Of a stretch of DNA of 64,000 nucleotides, positions 18,976-29,467 are shown in pieces (position 1 is the stretch's first letter; each line of letters opens with the position of its first letter). Below the pieces are notes generated by a model. The model had not been told where the DNA came from and did no database searches. It saw only the letters and a list, made by a program, of their open reading frames with translations. The stretch is from assembly GCF_003586445.1 (NCBI RefSeq), contig NZ_CP030028.1, positions 1,316,501-1,380,500 of the forward strand, in the 5' to 3' direction. The translations under genes and the position numbers were made by a program. Origin of the DNA: Bacillus sp. Y1 (GTDB lineage Bacteria > Bacillota > Bacilli > Bacillales > Cytobacillaceae).

Positions 18976-20016
18976 ATGAGCGTAAATACTCAATTACATA
19001 AAGATACACCTTTGCTTGAGGTGAAAAACCTAGAAACTGCATTTTCTATTGATGGTCAATACTATAATGCAGTGGATAATGTGTCATTTTCTGTTAAATC
19101 ACGGCAAATTGTTGGAATTGTTGGTGAATCAGGTTGTGGTAAATCGGTAATGAGTTTGTCAATTATGAAGCTCCTACCAAAAGGTATCGGTAAAATTAAG
19201 TCAGGAAGCATACAATTTGAAGGTGTTCAATTAGAGCAAATGTCAGATAAAGAGATTAATAGTATTCGTGGAAAAGAGATTGCAATGATATTCCAGGAAC
19301 CTATGACCTCGCTAAATCCGGTATTTTCAATTGGCTTTCAAATTCAAGAAGTGTTATTTAATCATATGAAAATCTCAAAAAAAGAAGCGAGATTAAAGAG
19401 TATTGCCTTGTTAAAGAGTGTAGGTATTTCAAGACCAGAGAAAATTATTGATGAGTACCCGCATCAACTCTCTGGAGGTATGAGGCAAAGAGTAATGATA
19501 GCGATTGCAATCGCTTGTCAACCTAAGCTGTTGATTGCTGATGAACCGACGACAGCACTTGATGTAACGGTTCAGGCACAAATCTTGGAACTGCTTAAAG
19601 AGATTCAAAAAGTGAATGATATGTCAGTCATTTTAATTACTCATGATCTTGGGGTAGTTGCAGAAATGTGCGATGAAGTCATCGTTATGTATGCAGGTAA
19701 GGTTGTTGAAAAAACAGATGTCGATACCTTGTTTCACGATCCAAAACATCCATACACAAAGTTGCTAATGGGGGCTATCCCTCGGATGGATGAGGATGTT
19801 GAGGTTTTAAGTTCCATTAAAGGGATTGTTCCATCGTTAAAGAACATGCCAAAGGTCGGCTGTAAGTTTGCTGCCCGCTGTCCTCAAGTGATGCCAGAAT
19901 GTACAAGTATCACACCACTTCTAGCCGAAACAGACGAGGGGCACGAAGTTTCCTGCCTGCTGTATCCAACTAGCCGGCCAAGAGAGGGAGTCTTGCATAA
20001 TGAATATGGAAGTTAA
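18976..20016 (+). CDS. appD: Oligopeptide ABC transporter, ATP-binding protein AppD
   Basis: The 346 residues form an Opp/Dpp-type ATPase with Walker A GESGCGKS, signature LSGGMRQRV, and Walker B LLIADEPTTALD. The C-terminus carries the oligopeptide-transporter domain with three spaced cysteines (GCKFAARC then PEC), a pattern that binds an iron-sulphur cluster in some relatives. It is the first gene of appD-F-A-B-C, the B. subtilis order after yjaZ. ATG 18976 follows AAGAGGTG. The gene overlaps appF by 17 bases. App imports oligopeptides at the cell membrane. Confidence 0.9.
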   Translation: MSVNTQLHKDTPLLEVKNLETAFSIDGQYYNAVDNVSFSVKSRQIVGIVGESGCGKSVMSLSIMKLLPKGIGKIKSGSIQFEGVQLEQMSDKEINSIRGKEIAMIFQEPMTSLNPVFSIGFQIQEVLFNHMKISKKEARLKSIALLKSVGISRPEKIIDEYPHQLSGGMRQRVMIAIAIACQPKLLIADEPTTALDVTVQAQILELLKEIQKVNDMSVILITHDLGVVAEMCDEVIVMYAGKVVEKTDVDTLFHDPKHPYTKLLMGAIPRMDEDVEVLSSIKGIVPSLKNMPKVGCKFAARCPQVMPECTSITPLLAETDEGHEVSCLLYPTSRPREGVLHNEYGS

Positions 20017-21016
20017 GGAAACAACATTAAATAAAAAAGATAAGAGAAATAATGATGTTCTTCTCGAGGTGAAAAATCTTAAAACCTACTACCCTATTAA
20101 GGGTGGGATCTTTAGAAAAACCGTTGCTGTTGTCAAAGCAGTAGATGATATATCGTTTGAAATTAAAAAAGGAGAAACACTTGGACTTGTTGGTGAATCT
20201 GGCTGTGGGAAATCGACAGCTGGTCGTACTATATTGCGCCTATTAGATGCAACAGACGGGCAGATTATTTTCGACGGAGACGATATTACAAATATTCGTG
20301 GGGTAACGCTTCGAAAAGTACGAAAAGATTTTCAAATGGTGTTTCAGGATCCATATGCTTCTCTAAACCCAATGATGATGGTCGGAGATTTAATTTCTGA
20401 GCCTATTAGAAATTTCACAAATAAAAGCTCTAAGGAGTTAAAACCAGAAGTAATGGAGCTTTTAACAAAGGTAGGATTACCTGAAGATGCCTATTACAAA
20501 TATCCTCACGAATTTTCAGGGGGACAAAGACAAAGAATTGGTATTGCGAGAGCGCTTGCATTAAAGCCAAAGTTAATAATTGCGGATGAGCCGGTTTCCG
20601 CTCTAGATGTTTCCGTTCAATCACAGGTCTTAAATTTGTTAAAAGAACTTCAAGATGAGTTTGATTTAACCTTCTTGTTCATCGCTCATGATTTAAGTGT
20701 AGTCAAACATATGAGTGACCGAATCGGAGTAATGTACTTAGGTGGACTAGTTGAAGTTTCGGAGAAAAATAGCTTATATGCAGAGCCGTTGCATCCGTAT
20801 ACACAAGCTTTAATTTCTGCTATTCCTGAGCCAGACCCAAGAAAAAAGAAGGAAAGAATTATTCTGGAAGGCGATGTACCAAGCCCGATTGATCCACCAA
20901 AAGGGTGCACCTTTCATCCGCGTTGTGCACATGCAATGCCTGAATGTCAGCAGGTTAAGCCTACTTTAAAGGAGGTGAAGCCTGGGCATAGAGTCGCTTG
21001 TCATTTATACAACTAG
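20000..21016 (+). CDS. appF: Oligopeptide ABC transporter, ATP-binding protein AppF
   Basis: This 338-residue partner ATPase of AppD has Walker A GESGCGKST, signature FSGGQRQRIGIARAL, and Walker B LIIADEPVSALD. The C-terminal region again has a cysteine group (GCTFHPRC, then PEC, then CH). ATG 20000 lies inside the appD end behind AGGGAG, which points to coupled translation; ATG 20006 is an alternative. In this family the two ATPases form a heterodimer. Confidence 0.9.
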   Translation: MNMEVKETTLNKKDKRNNDVLLEVKNLKTYYPIKGGIFRKTVAVVKAVDDISFEIKKGETLGLVGESGCGKSTAGRTILRLLDATDGQIIFDGDDITNIRGVTLRKVRKDFQMVFQDPYASLNPMMMVGDLISEPIRNFTNKSSKELKPEVMELLTKVGLPEDAYYKYPHEFSGGQRQRIGIARALALKPKLIIADEPVSALDVSVQSQVLNLLKELQDEFDLTFLFIAHDLSVVKHMSDRIGVMYLGGLVEVSEKNSLYAEPLHPYTQALISAIPEPDPRKKKERIILEGDVPSPIDPPKGCTFHPRCAHAMPECQQVKPTLKEVKPGHRVACHLYN

Positions 21017-21046
21017 CAGAAAAAAACTATTTCCGGGGGGAAAACA

Positions 21047-22765
21047 ATGAAAAAGTCAGCATTTTGGCTTGTTTCTGTAATGTTGATCATGTCTCTATTT
21101 TTAGCAGCATGTTCAAAGGAAACAGCTAACGAAGAGCCAGCAGAGGGTGATAAGCCAGCTGGAGAAGCAAAAGAAGGCGGTACAGTAACATTTGGTTATA
21201 CTCAACCATTCAAAGGTGTTTTATCTTATGCATATTACGAAGGAGAAGATGATGTTAATGCTCTTCAATTTATGCATGAAGCTTTAATCAAAACTGGTGA
21301 TGATTTAACACCACAACCAAACCTTGCTACATGGGAACTTTCTGAAGACCACATGAAATTAACGTTTAAGCTTAAAGAAGGCGTGAAATGGCATGATGGA
21401 GAAGAGCTTACTGTAGAAGATATGGAGTATGCTTGGTACTTAATCGCAGATCCAACTTATGAAGGTGCACGTTTTGCTAACGTAGCTATGATTAAGGGTG
21501 CTCAAGAATACCATGATGGAACAGCTGAAACGATCGAAGGTATTAAAGTAATTGATGACTACACAATTGAGGTAACTGTTACAGAACCTTCTGTAAACTT
21601 ACTAGATAATATCTGGGTATATCCAGAACCAAAGCATTACTATGGAGATATTTCTTCTAAAGAACTACCAGATTCTGAGCAAATTCGTAAAAATCCAATT
21701 GGGGTAGGACCATTCAAGGTTAAGAACATTGTTGCAGGTGAAATGATTGAATTTGAACGCTTTGATGATTACTGGCAAGGTCCAGCGAAACTAGACGGAG
21801 TTGTTTACAAAATCATTGACGGATCATTAGCTCAAGGGTTAATCCAAAACGGTGAAGTAGATGTTATCGAAGCACCGAAGGATCAATGGGCTGCTATTAA
21901 AGAGCTTCCAAACGTAAATGCAGTTGAAGCAGATGCAATGTCTTACAGCTATATCGGATTTGACTGGGGTCATTACGACAATGAAAAGGGTGTAGTTGTA
22001 TCTGATAACCAAAAATTCCAAAACAAAGCTTTACGTCATGCAATGGCTCACGCTATTGATCGTCAAGCATTTATCGATGGTTTTGCAAACGGCTTAGGAA
22101 AACCATTAAATACACCATTCCCTTCAGTTTCTTGGGCAAAAATTGATGATTCTGAAATTAATGGTTATGAGTTTGATGTAGAAAAAGCAAAAGAATTACT
22201 TGATGAAGCTGGTTACAAAGATGTAGATGGCGATGGTTTCGTTGAAGATCCAGAAGGAAAGCCATTTACTGTGAACTTTGATGCAATGGCTGGTGCTGAA
22301 ACATCTGAAGCACGTGCTCAATTCATCATCCAATCTTGGCAAGCAATTGGTCTTAATGCAAAGCTTAACGGTGGAGCGTTAAAAGACTTTAACTTATTCT
22401 ATGACACAATTGAAGCAGATGACCCTTCTGTTGAAACGTTCATGGGTGCATGGGGACTTGCAGCAGATCCAGATCCAGCAGGAATTTGGTTATCTACAGA
22501 CAAGTGGAACATGTGGAGATGGTACTCTGAAGAGTCTGATGAGTTAATCAAGAAGGGTGTAACATTCCCAGAAGATGAGAGCATGGACATTACTGAGCAT
22601 CGTCAACAATATTATGATGAGTGGCAAAAACTAGTTAACGAAGAGTTACCAATCATTTTCTTCGAACAACGTGTTGATCCATGGGCAATCAATAAGCGTG
22701 TTCAAAACGTAAAGGTTACTCCATTCGGAACAGAAGATTTCCATTTATGGGCTGTAACGGAGTAA
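21047..22765 (+). CDS. appA: Oligopeptide-binding lipoprotein AppA
   Basis: The 572-residue protein has a lipoprotein signal ending in FLAAC (Cys22) followed by an acidic linker and an extracellular solute-binding family 5 domain. The start is ATG 21047 after a GGGGGG-rich site. It is intact here, whereas appA is known to be frameshifted in B. subtilis 168. Its sequence differs clearly from OppA in this window. A motif DVDGDGFVEDPEG near residues 390-402 resembles a calcium loop, often seen in the family. Confidence 0.9.
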   Translation: MKKSAFWLVSVMLIMSLFLAACSKETANEEPAEGDKPAGEAKEGGTVTFGYTQPFKGVLSYAYYEGEDDVNALQFMHEALIKTGDDLTPQPNLATWELSEDHMKLTFKLKEGVKWHDGEELTVEDMEYAWYLIADPTYEGARFANVAMIKGAQEYHDGTAETIEGIKVIDDYTIEVTVTEPSVNLLDNIWVYPEPKHYYGDISSKELPDSEQIRKNPIGVGPFKVKNIVAGEMIEFERFDDYWQGPAKLDGVVYKIIDGSLAQGLIQNGEVDVIEAPKDQWAAIKELPNVNAVEADAMSYSYIGFDWGHYDNEKGVVVSDNQKFQNKALRHAMAHAIDRQAFIDGFANGLGKPLNTPFPSVSWAKIDDSEINGYEFDVEKAKELLDEAGYKDVDGDGFVEDPEGKPFTVNFDAMAGAETSEARAQFIIQSWQAIGLNAKLNGGALKDFNLFYDTIEADDPSVETFMGAWGLAADPDPAGIWLSTDKWNMWRWYSEESDELIKKGVTFPEDESMDITEHRQQYYDEWQKLVNEELPIIFFEQRVDPWAINKRVQNVKVTPFGTEDFHLWAVTE

Positions 22766-22802
22766 TGAAAAGTACATTATAGTTTGATAAGGGGAATTGA
22801 GC

Positions 22803-23768
22803 ATGCTACAATACACCATTCGTAGACTAATAGGTATGATTCCAATTATTTTCCTTATCTCAGTAGTGGTATTTTCCCTGGCAAAGCTTATGCCAGGGGA
22901 TGCCCTATCTGGTAAAATCGATCCACTAAATTCAGATCCAGCTTATATAGAAGAAATGCGTGAAAAGATGGGATTAAACGACCCAATTCATGTACAGTAC
23001 ATTCGCTGGATGAGCGGAGTGGTCAAGGGAGATTTTGGTGATTCATTCGTACACAAACGTGAAGTAATGGAATTGGTTGGTGATCGCCTTCCAAACACAA
23101 TCATTTTAGGATTATCTGCACTTTTAATCACATATTGCTTAGCCTTTCTAATGGGAAGGTTTTCAGGACGATACGCATATAGTATTGGGGATTATCTCAT
23201 TTCAGGATTTAACTATTTAGCTCTAGCCATTCCGAGCTTTGTTGCAGCATTAGTTGCTATTTATATTTTCTCAATTAATTTAGGTTGGGTACCTGCCACA
23301 GGAAGTATCGGCTCAGGTGTGGAACCTGGTACTTTTGAGTATTTTATTAGTAAAGCGAAACATACGATATTGCCGGCTCTAGTGCTAGGATCTCTCGCTA
23401 CTGCATCCTATACACAATTTTTGCGTAATGATATGATCGAAAGCTCTCGTAAAGATTATGTTCGTACTGCAAGAGCGAAAGGTACGAAAGAATCAACGAT
23501 TTATAATAAGCATATTTTAAGAAATTCAATTATCCCTATTGTAACCTTATTAGGTTTTGATATTGCCAGTATTTTTGGTGGTGCGATTATTACAGAAACC
23601 ATCTTTACATATCCGGGAATCGGGTATCTGTTTGTTGAGTCAGTTAATGCTCGCGATTATTCTGTTATGATGGCAATTGCCATGATGTTAACGGTTCTAA
23701 CATTAATAGGTAATTTAATTGCAGATCTATTGTACGGATTGGTAGATCCACGAATTCGTTTAAGTTAG
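22803..23768 (+). CDS. appB: Oligopeptide ABC transporter permease AppB
   Basis: This inner permease has 321 residues from ATG 22803, eight bases after AAGGGGA. A TTG two codons upstream is in frame but too near the ribosome site. It shows the N-terminal helix typical of the family (TIRRLIGMIPIIFLISVVVF), about six membrane segments, and the EAA-type loop (DYVRTARAKGTKESTIYNKH) that contacts the ATPases. It is followed 13 bases later by appC. Confidence 0.92.
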   Translation: MLQYTIRRLIGMIPIIFLISVVVFSLAKLMPGDALSGKIDPLNSDPAYIEEMREKMGLNDPIHVQYIRWMSGVVKGDFGDSFVHKREVMELVGDRLPNTIILGLSALLITYCLAFLMGRFSGRYAYSIGDYLISGFNYLALAIPSFVAALVAIYIFSINLGWVPATGSIGSGVEPGTFEYFISKAKHTILPALVLGSLATASYTQFLRNDMIESSRKDYVRTARAKGTKESTIYNKHILRNSIIPIVTLLGFDIASIFGGAIITETIFTYPGIGYLFVESVNARDYSVMMAIAMMLTVLTLIGNLIADLLYGLVDPRIRLS

Positions 23769-23781
23769 GGTAGGTGAGAGA

Positions 23782-24699
23782 ATGGAACCAGTTACACAAT
23801 CAACTACAGCGACTGTTGGGAGGGTGATTAAGCCTCCGAAGAGCCAATCACCATGGGCTCTCGCCCGCCGGAAATTTTTGAAAAATAAAATAGCCATGAT
23901 TAGTTTGGTATTTTTAATCATTGTTACTGTGTTATCAATCTTTGCTGAGCAGCTGACGATTCCAGTCGAAGAAACAGCAAAAATCAATCTTACGCAGATG
24001 AGTAAGGAGCCATCAGCTGAGCACTTTTTTGGAACAGATAAGTCTGGAAGAGATGTGTTTGCTAGAACCTTACATGGTGGACAAACGTCACTATTACTTG
24101 CATTTTCTATTACCATTTCAGTAATTTCCATCGGAGCCATCGTTGGTGCAACTGCAGGTTTCTTCGGTGGATGGGTTGATAATGCGTTGATGAGATTTAC
24201 TGATTTTATGATGAACTTCCCATTCTTACTATTTGTAATCGTATTAAAGTCGATTTTCTTAGAATCTAGCACAGCTACCCTAATTTTTGTTATTTCGGTA
24301 CTGAGCTGGACAGGCACAGCTCGTCTCGTAAGAAGTAAGGTAATGGCTGAAAAGGAAAATGAGTATATTTTAAGTGCAATTTCAATTGGATGCTCACCTT
24401 TTAAAACTATTACAAAGCACTTACTTCCAAACGTTATGTCTACAATAATCGTACAAGCAACATTAACGTTAGCTGTTATGATTGTTGCAGAAACAGGTCT
24501 TAGCTTCTTAGGTTTTGGTGTACCGATGAATATACCAAGCTGGGGAAATATGCTTCAGGAAGCACGTAGTCCTGATGTGTTGACTAGTAAATGGTGGATT
24601 TGGATTCCGCCTGCAGCAGTGCTAACTGGCACGATTTTATCCATAAATTTCATAGGTGAAGGGTTTAAAGACGCCTTTAACCCTAAATCAAACAGATAA
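23782..24699 (+). CDS. appC: Oligopeptide ABC transporter permease AppC
   Basis: The 305-residue second permease starts at ATG 23782 after GTAGGTGAG. It has a cytosolic N-terminal tail with ARRKFLKNKIAMISLVFL leading into the first helix, the FFGTDKSGRDVFART loop typical of DppC/OppC proteins, and an EAA-type loop (ILSAISIGCSPFKTITKHLLP). It pairs with AppB. It is the last gene of the app operon and is followed by a terminator. Confidence 0.92.
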   Translation: MEPVTQSTTATVGRVIKPPKSQSPWALARRKFLKNKIAMISLVFLIIVTVLSIFAEQLTIPVEETAKINLTQMSKEPSAEHFFGTDKSGRDVFARTLHGGQTSLLLAFSITISVISIGAIVGATAGFFGGWVDNALMRFTDFMMNFPFLLFVIVLKSIFLESSTATLIFVISVLSWTGTARLVRSKVMAEKENEYILSAISIGCSPFKTITKHLLPNVMSTIIVQATLTLAVMIVAETGLSFLGFGVPMNIPSWGNMLQEARSPDVLTSKWWIWIPPAAVLTGTILSINFIGEGFKDAFNPKSNR

Positions 24700-24730
24700 A
24701 TCTACCAATTCAAACTGGTAGATTTTTTTT
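24698..24730 (+). terminator. Terminator of the app operon
   Basis: AAATCTACCA pairs with TGGTAGATTT (ten bases, perfect) around an eight-base loop, followed by a long T-run. Confidence 0.92.
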
Positions 24731-24814
24731 GTCTACATAAGTTGTCCCATAGTAACATATGTATGTAGAAAAGAGAGCTGGGGGAAGGGCGATGGAGAGA
24801 GTGGGGAAATCTCT

Positions 24815-25024
24815 ATGATTATGAGGATCTTCCTTTTGCTTACTGGTTTTGGACTAGCAGTACTCGGGGGGATAAGTACAGTTGCGTACCTAAACTTATT
24901 AACGACAGGATATACGATGATTGACTATCTTGAATTTATTAAGGGTCGTGTAGAGTGCTATCTATTTCTAGTCGGTATGTTAATTATATGGTTAAGTATT
25001 TATTTTCCGGGTAAAGAGGAATAA
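24815..25024 (+). CDS. Small membrane protein, two helices
   Basis: The 69-residue protein (or 67 from the second ATG at 24821) has two hydrophobic segments: IFLLLTGFGLAVLGGISTVAYL and CYLFLVGMLIIWLSIYF. The loop between them is polar (EFIKGRVE). A GTGGGGA stands about seven bases before the first ATG. It lies between the app terminator and yjbA. No family name is known to me and no function is proposed. Confidence 0.65.
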   Translation: MIMRIFLLLTGFGLAVLGGISTVAYLNLLTTGYTMIDYLEFIKGRVECYLFLVGMLIIWLSIYFPGKEE

Positions 25025-25119
25025 AACATAAATTGGATTAAGATTTCATAAAAGGAATAAATTAACGGTAACCTGCCCATACTGAATGACAAACAGTTTG
25101 TGAAGTGAGGGGTTAATTC

Positions 25120-25866
25120 ATGTTGTATCTTCATGATGTTTGGGTAAATTGGTTTGAAGGAGAAGAGAACGGATACAATGTCTGTCACTTTCATGAGTGG
25201 CGGAAAGATGACGGAGTCGAACTTCTAGATCAGGTTCCCTTGTTAAAGGTTGAGTCAGTGTTGTTTAACTATATTGAAAATGATCTTTCTGAACTCCCAC
25301 AGCAGCTATTGGACGATGTTTATCAAAAGGCATATTTACGTAAAAATCACGAGCGTATACAGCTAGAATATTGCTTTGTCGTCACTGATGGTACAGGGAT
25401 ATTAGTAGTGGATACTATCGGCTACAATATACCGATTAGAAAGAGTAGGTTGATTCCAAGGCAAGAGCAGTTAGTTTATGAGATGATCGATAAGCATGAC
25501 ACCATTCCGTATGCATTTAATGATCATTCTTCATTAAAAGAATTTCATATTCTATCACCAGCACCAGAGCTAATGAACGGTTTAACTAGAAAAGAGAGAC
25601 AACTAAAGCAGTTGTTATTTATGGCCCTAGACCAGCTTCACTCATCAAATAACGCCGCAGAAGTAAGATACTGGTACACAGAGTGGAATCCAGAAAAGTA
25701 TTCGGAGATTCAAGACCTAACATTTGAAAATGTTTGGCGGGAATTATATGAAAATACAAAGTACGGTTGGTCCTTAAAGCATGAGAACTTTTGTGAAAAC
25801 TTAATAAAAGGGCAGCCCTTCTTTGAAAAGTTATGGGAGATGGAACATGGTCCAAAAGTAAATTAA
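25120..25866 (+). CDS. yjbA: Conserved protein YjbA (UPF0736/DUF3603)
   Basis: The 248-residue soluble protein begins [27 protein letters not shown], typical of the YjbA family. It is rich in aromatic and acidic residues and lacks signal or membrane segments. It sits just before the convergent trpS as in B. subtilis. The function is unknown. ATG 25120 follows GTGAGGGG. Confidence 0.85.
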   Translation: MLYLHDVWVNWFEGEENGYNVCHFHEWRKDDGVELLDQVPLLKVESVLFNYIENDLSELPQQLLDDVYQKAYLRKNHERIQLEYCFVVTDGTGILVVDTIGYNIPIRKSRLIPRQEQLVYEMIDKHDTIPYAFNDHSSLKEFHILSPAPELMNGLTRKERQLKQLLFMALDQLHSSNNAAEVRYWYTEWNPEKYSEIQDLTFENVWRELYENTKYGWSLKHENFCENLIKGQPFFEKLWEMEHGPKVN

Positions 25867-25890
25867 AAAGGCTGGATATCCAGCCTTTTT
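25865..25890. terminator. Bidirectional terminator between yjbA and trpS
   Basis: AAAAAGGCTGG and CCAGCCTTTTT form a perfect eleven-base stem with a four-base loop, symmetric on the two strands. Confidence 0.93.
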
Positions 25891-25893
25891 AAT

Positions 25894-26973
<1,080 letters not shown>

Positions 26974-27005
26974 TCATTAATTATGTAATATGATGCTTAT
27001 TAAAA

Positions 27006-27034
27006 ATTATAAGTAACAATGCTCTTTTAATCAA
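27006..27034 (-). promoter_or_regulatory. trpS promoter
   Basis: On the minus strand TTGATT (27034-27029) and a perfect TATAAT (27011-27006) are 17 bases apart. Transcription would start near 26999 and give a leader of about 115 bases before trpS. Confidence 0.7.
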
Positions 27035-27044
27035 GAACTACCGC

Positions 27045-27404
27045 TTATATATAGTAGAAGAAGAGCGCTGCGAGACAAAGAGCTAAATTAATAAAACCTA
27101 TAAACAATAAGGGAGAATAATTAATAGTAATTATTTGTGATAAGGGTCTCATTTCATCCACGTTTTCTCTTGTTACATCTTTTCCAGCGAATATTAATCG
27201 AAAGGATTTGGTTACGACGTCAAAAAATCCTGTGTTCACTGTAAAAATTGCTAAAGATATAAAAAGAAGCAAACTTGTAATATAGAAGCTTTTATTTATA
27301 TAGCTTAAAAGTGAAATGCTATTACTGAAAAACATTAGAATGAAAATAATTAATTGAGAGCATAATAAAAATGCTAAATTTAGCTTTGTTTTAAGCGTTT
27401 TCAT
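27045..27404 (-). CDS. Membrane protein, DUF3899-like
   Basis: The 119-residue protein has three or four hydrophobic segments: LNLAFLLCSQLIIFILMFF, FYITSLLLFISLAIFTVNTG, and INYSPLLFIGFINLALCLAALFF. The motif TGFFDVVTKSFRLIF between helices resembles DUF3899 proteins. A charged loop (AGKDVTRENVDEM) follows. The ATG at 27404 lies after AAAGGATCACC. It is encoded upstream of trpS on the same strand, with the trpS promoter beginning just after its stop. Role unknown. Confidence 0.7.
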   Translation of the reverse strand: MKTLKTKLNLAFLLCSQLIIFILMFFSNSISLLSYINKSFYITSLLLFISLAIFTVNTGFFDVVTKSFRLIFAGKDVTRENVDEMRPLSQIITINYSPLLFIGFINLALCLAALFFYYI

Positions 27405-27550
27405 TAGGTGATCCTTTCTGAAATTATTATTTCGGTAAAGTATTAATACAAAAAACTATCTGGTCGGGTTAGATATTCTATTTCTAATAAATGCTAATTA
27501 TATCATAGTATATCTAAAGTCGATGTTAACAATTATAACAATAGTGTAAA

Positions 27551-27622
27551 ATTTTTTTGAAAAAACATGTACAAACCGTAAATTAAATGTATAATAACTA
27601 ATGTACAACTTTTCAGAAAAAA
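27551..27622 (+). promoter_or_regulatory. Candidate opp promoter with two CodY-like boxes
   Basis: A perfect TATAAT is at 27590-27595 with TGTACA 16 bases upstream (27568-27573). ACTTTTCAGAAAAAA (27608-27622) matches 12 of 15 positions of the CodY box AATTTTCWGAAAATT. A weaker 11-of-15 match, ATTTTTTTGAAAAAA, is at 27551-27565. Opp operons are common CodY targets. Such AT-rich matches also occur by chance. Confidence 0.4.
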
Positions 27623-27642
27623 CAATCTAAGGAGGTCTATCA

Positions 27643-29328
27643 GTGAAAAAGTCAAAATTTTCATTGCTTTTAGTCCTAACACTAGTACTTAGCATGTTTT
27701 TAGCTGCATGTTCTGGTGGCAATAAAGAGGACGAAGCAACACCTGATAATGATTCAGACGCAACAGGCGCTGAATTAGCTGAAAACCAAGAAATTACAGT
27801 ATTGGAATCTGCTGAGATTCCATCAATGGACTCTGTACTTGCTGAGGACACTGTAGGTTTCACAATGATCAACAACGTTAACGAAGGATTATACCGCCTA
27901 GACCAGGAACAAAATCCAATTCCTGCATTATCTGACGGTGAACCAACTGTTAGCGAAGACGGTACTGTTTACACATTCAAACTTAGAGAAGCTAAATGGT
28001 CTAATGGTGATGCTGTAACAGCTAACGACTTCGTATATGCATGGCAACGTGCACTTTTACCTGATTCTGCTTCATTCTACGGTCCTTACATAATGACTGG
28101 AGTAATTAAAAACGCAGATAAAGTAAAAGCTGGAGAAGTTGACCCAAGCGAGCTTGGCGTTAAAGCTTTAAGTGATACTGAATTAGAAGTTACACTTGAA
28201 AAGCCAGTTCCTTACTTTACAGCTTTAATGGCATTCCCTACTTTCTATCCACAAAACCAAAAGTTTGTTGAAGAAAAAGGCGCTGACTTTGCAAAGAATG
28301 CTGAAAACCTAATCTTTAACGGTCCTTTCAAAATGACTAGTTGGGATGGGGTTGCTGCTACTGAGTGGACTCTTGAAAAGAACGAAGAGTACTGGGATGC
28401 AGAAAACGTTACTTTAACAAAAATCAACTATAATACATCTAAAGATCCACAAGCGGCTGCTAATGCTTTCGAAGCAGGACAAGCTGATGTAACACCAAAA
28501 TTATCAACACCTGCGGTTATCTCACAATATGAGGGAGATTCTCGTCTTGTAACATGGTTAGAGCCAACTGAATTCTGGTTAAAGTTTAACCAAGAAAATG
28601 AAGCTTTAGCTAACAAAAACATTCGTTTTGCTCTTTCTTTAGCGTTTGATAAAGATGCTTTAGTAAACGATATTCTTCAAAATGGTTCTTTAGCTGCTAA
28701 CTACGCAGTTCCTGCTGAGTTTGTTAAGCACCCAGAAACTGGTGAAGACTTCCGTGAAGCAAACGGAGATTTAAATGCATTTGATGCAGAAAAAGCAAAA
28801 GAATATTGGGAAAAAGGTCTAGCTGAACTAGGCGTAGAAAGTCTTGAATTGAACTTCCTTGGTGGAGACACTGAGACTTCAAAAACAGTTGATGCTTTCC
28901 TTAAGGATCAACTACAAAATAACCTTCCTGGTTTAACTATTAACCTTGAAAGTGTTCCATTCTCTGTACGTCTTGACCGTGAAGATACTCAAAACTATGA
29001 TATCCTTCATGCTGGTTGGGGCCCTGACTATCCAGATCCAATGACATACTCTGATCTTTGGTTAACTGGTGGCGGACACAACAAAATGTCTTACTCTAAC
29101 GCTAAATATGATGAGCTAGTAAAATCTGCTCAAACTGAATTAGCTGATAAGCCTGCAGAGCGTTTCGAAGCTCTACAAGAAGCTGAGAAGGTATTATTTG
29201 AGGATGCAGCTCTTGCTGGAACATACCAACGTGCTTCAAACATCTTAGTAAACGAAAAACTTGAAGGCTTTACTTACCATATCTTTGGACCAGAGTATAG
29301 CTGGAAGTTTGCTAAACTAAATAAATAA
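27643..29328 (+). CDS. oppA: Oligopeptide-binding lipoprotein OppA
   Basis: The 561-residue lipoprotein starts at GTG 27643 after AAGGAGG, with a signal ending FLAAC (Cys23). An acidic linker and a family 5 solute-binding domain follow (WSNGDAVTANDFVYAWQRALLP). Codon use looks strongly biased to favoured codons, which fits high expression. A hairpin with a T-run follows the gene, so OppA should be made in excess over the membrane parts. In Bacillus Opp imports nutrients and signalling peptides such as Phr. Confidence 0.93.
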   Translation: MKKSKFSLLLVLTLVLSMFLAACSGGNKEDEATPDNDSDATGAELAENQEITVLESAEIPSMDSVLAEDTVGFTMINNVNEGLYRLDQEQNPIPALSDGEPTVSEDGTVYTFKLREAKWSNGDAVTANDFVYAWQRALLPDSASFYGPYIMTGVIKNADKVKAGEVDPSELGVKALSDTELEVTLEKPVPYFTALMAFPTFYPQNQKFVEEKGADFAKNAENLIFNGPFKMTSWDGVAATEWTLEKNEEYWDAENVTLTKINYNTSKDPQAAANAFEAGQADVTPKLSTPAVISQYEGDSRLVTWLEPTEFWLKFNQENEALANKNIRFALSLAFDKDALVNDILQNGSLAANYAVPAEFVKHPETGEDFREANGDLNAFDAEKAKEYWEKGLAELGVESLELNFLGGDTETSKTVDAFLKDQLQNNLPGLTINLESVPFSVRLDREDTQNYDILHAGWGPDYPDPMTYSDLWLTGGGHNKMSYSNAKYDELVKSAQTELADKPAERFEALQEAEKVLFEDAALAGTYQRASNILVNEKLEGFTYHIFGPEYSWKFAKLNK

Positions 29329-29375
29329 TTTACCATATAATTAATATGGTGAAATGATGTACAATGAAATAGGAG

Positions 29376-29410
29376 AGAGAGTATATTCGCTTAAATATAC
29401 TCTCTTTTTC
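29376..29410 (+). terminator. Partial terminator between oppA and oppB
   Basis: AGAGAGTATATT pairs with AATATACTCTCT in a twelve-base perfect stem with a six-base loop, followed by TTTTTCCC. Placed inside the operon, it would lower expression of oppBCDF relative to oppA. Confidence 0.85.
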
Positions 29411-29467
29411 CCTGTAATCGAATTGTCGAAAGATGGGGAAAATTCAAAATAAGTAGGAGGTGCACAG

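Noticed and set aside
23760..24317. Minus-strand frame of 185 codons in appC
   Set aside because: It is an antisense shadow of a permease gene, without motifs or ribosome site.
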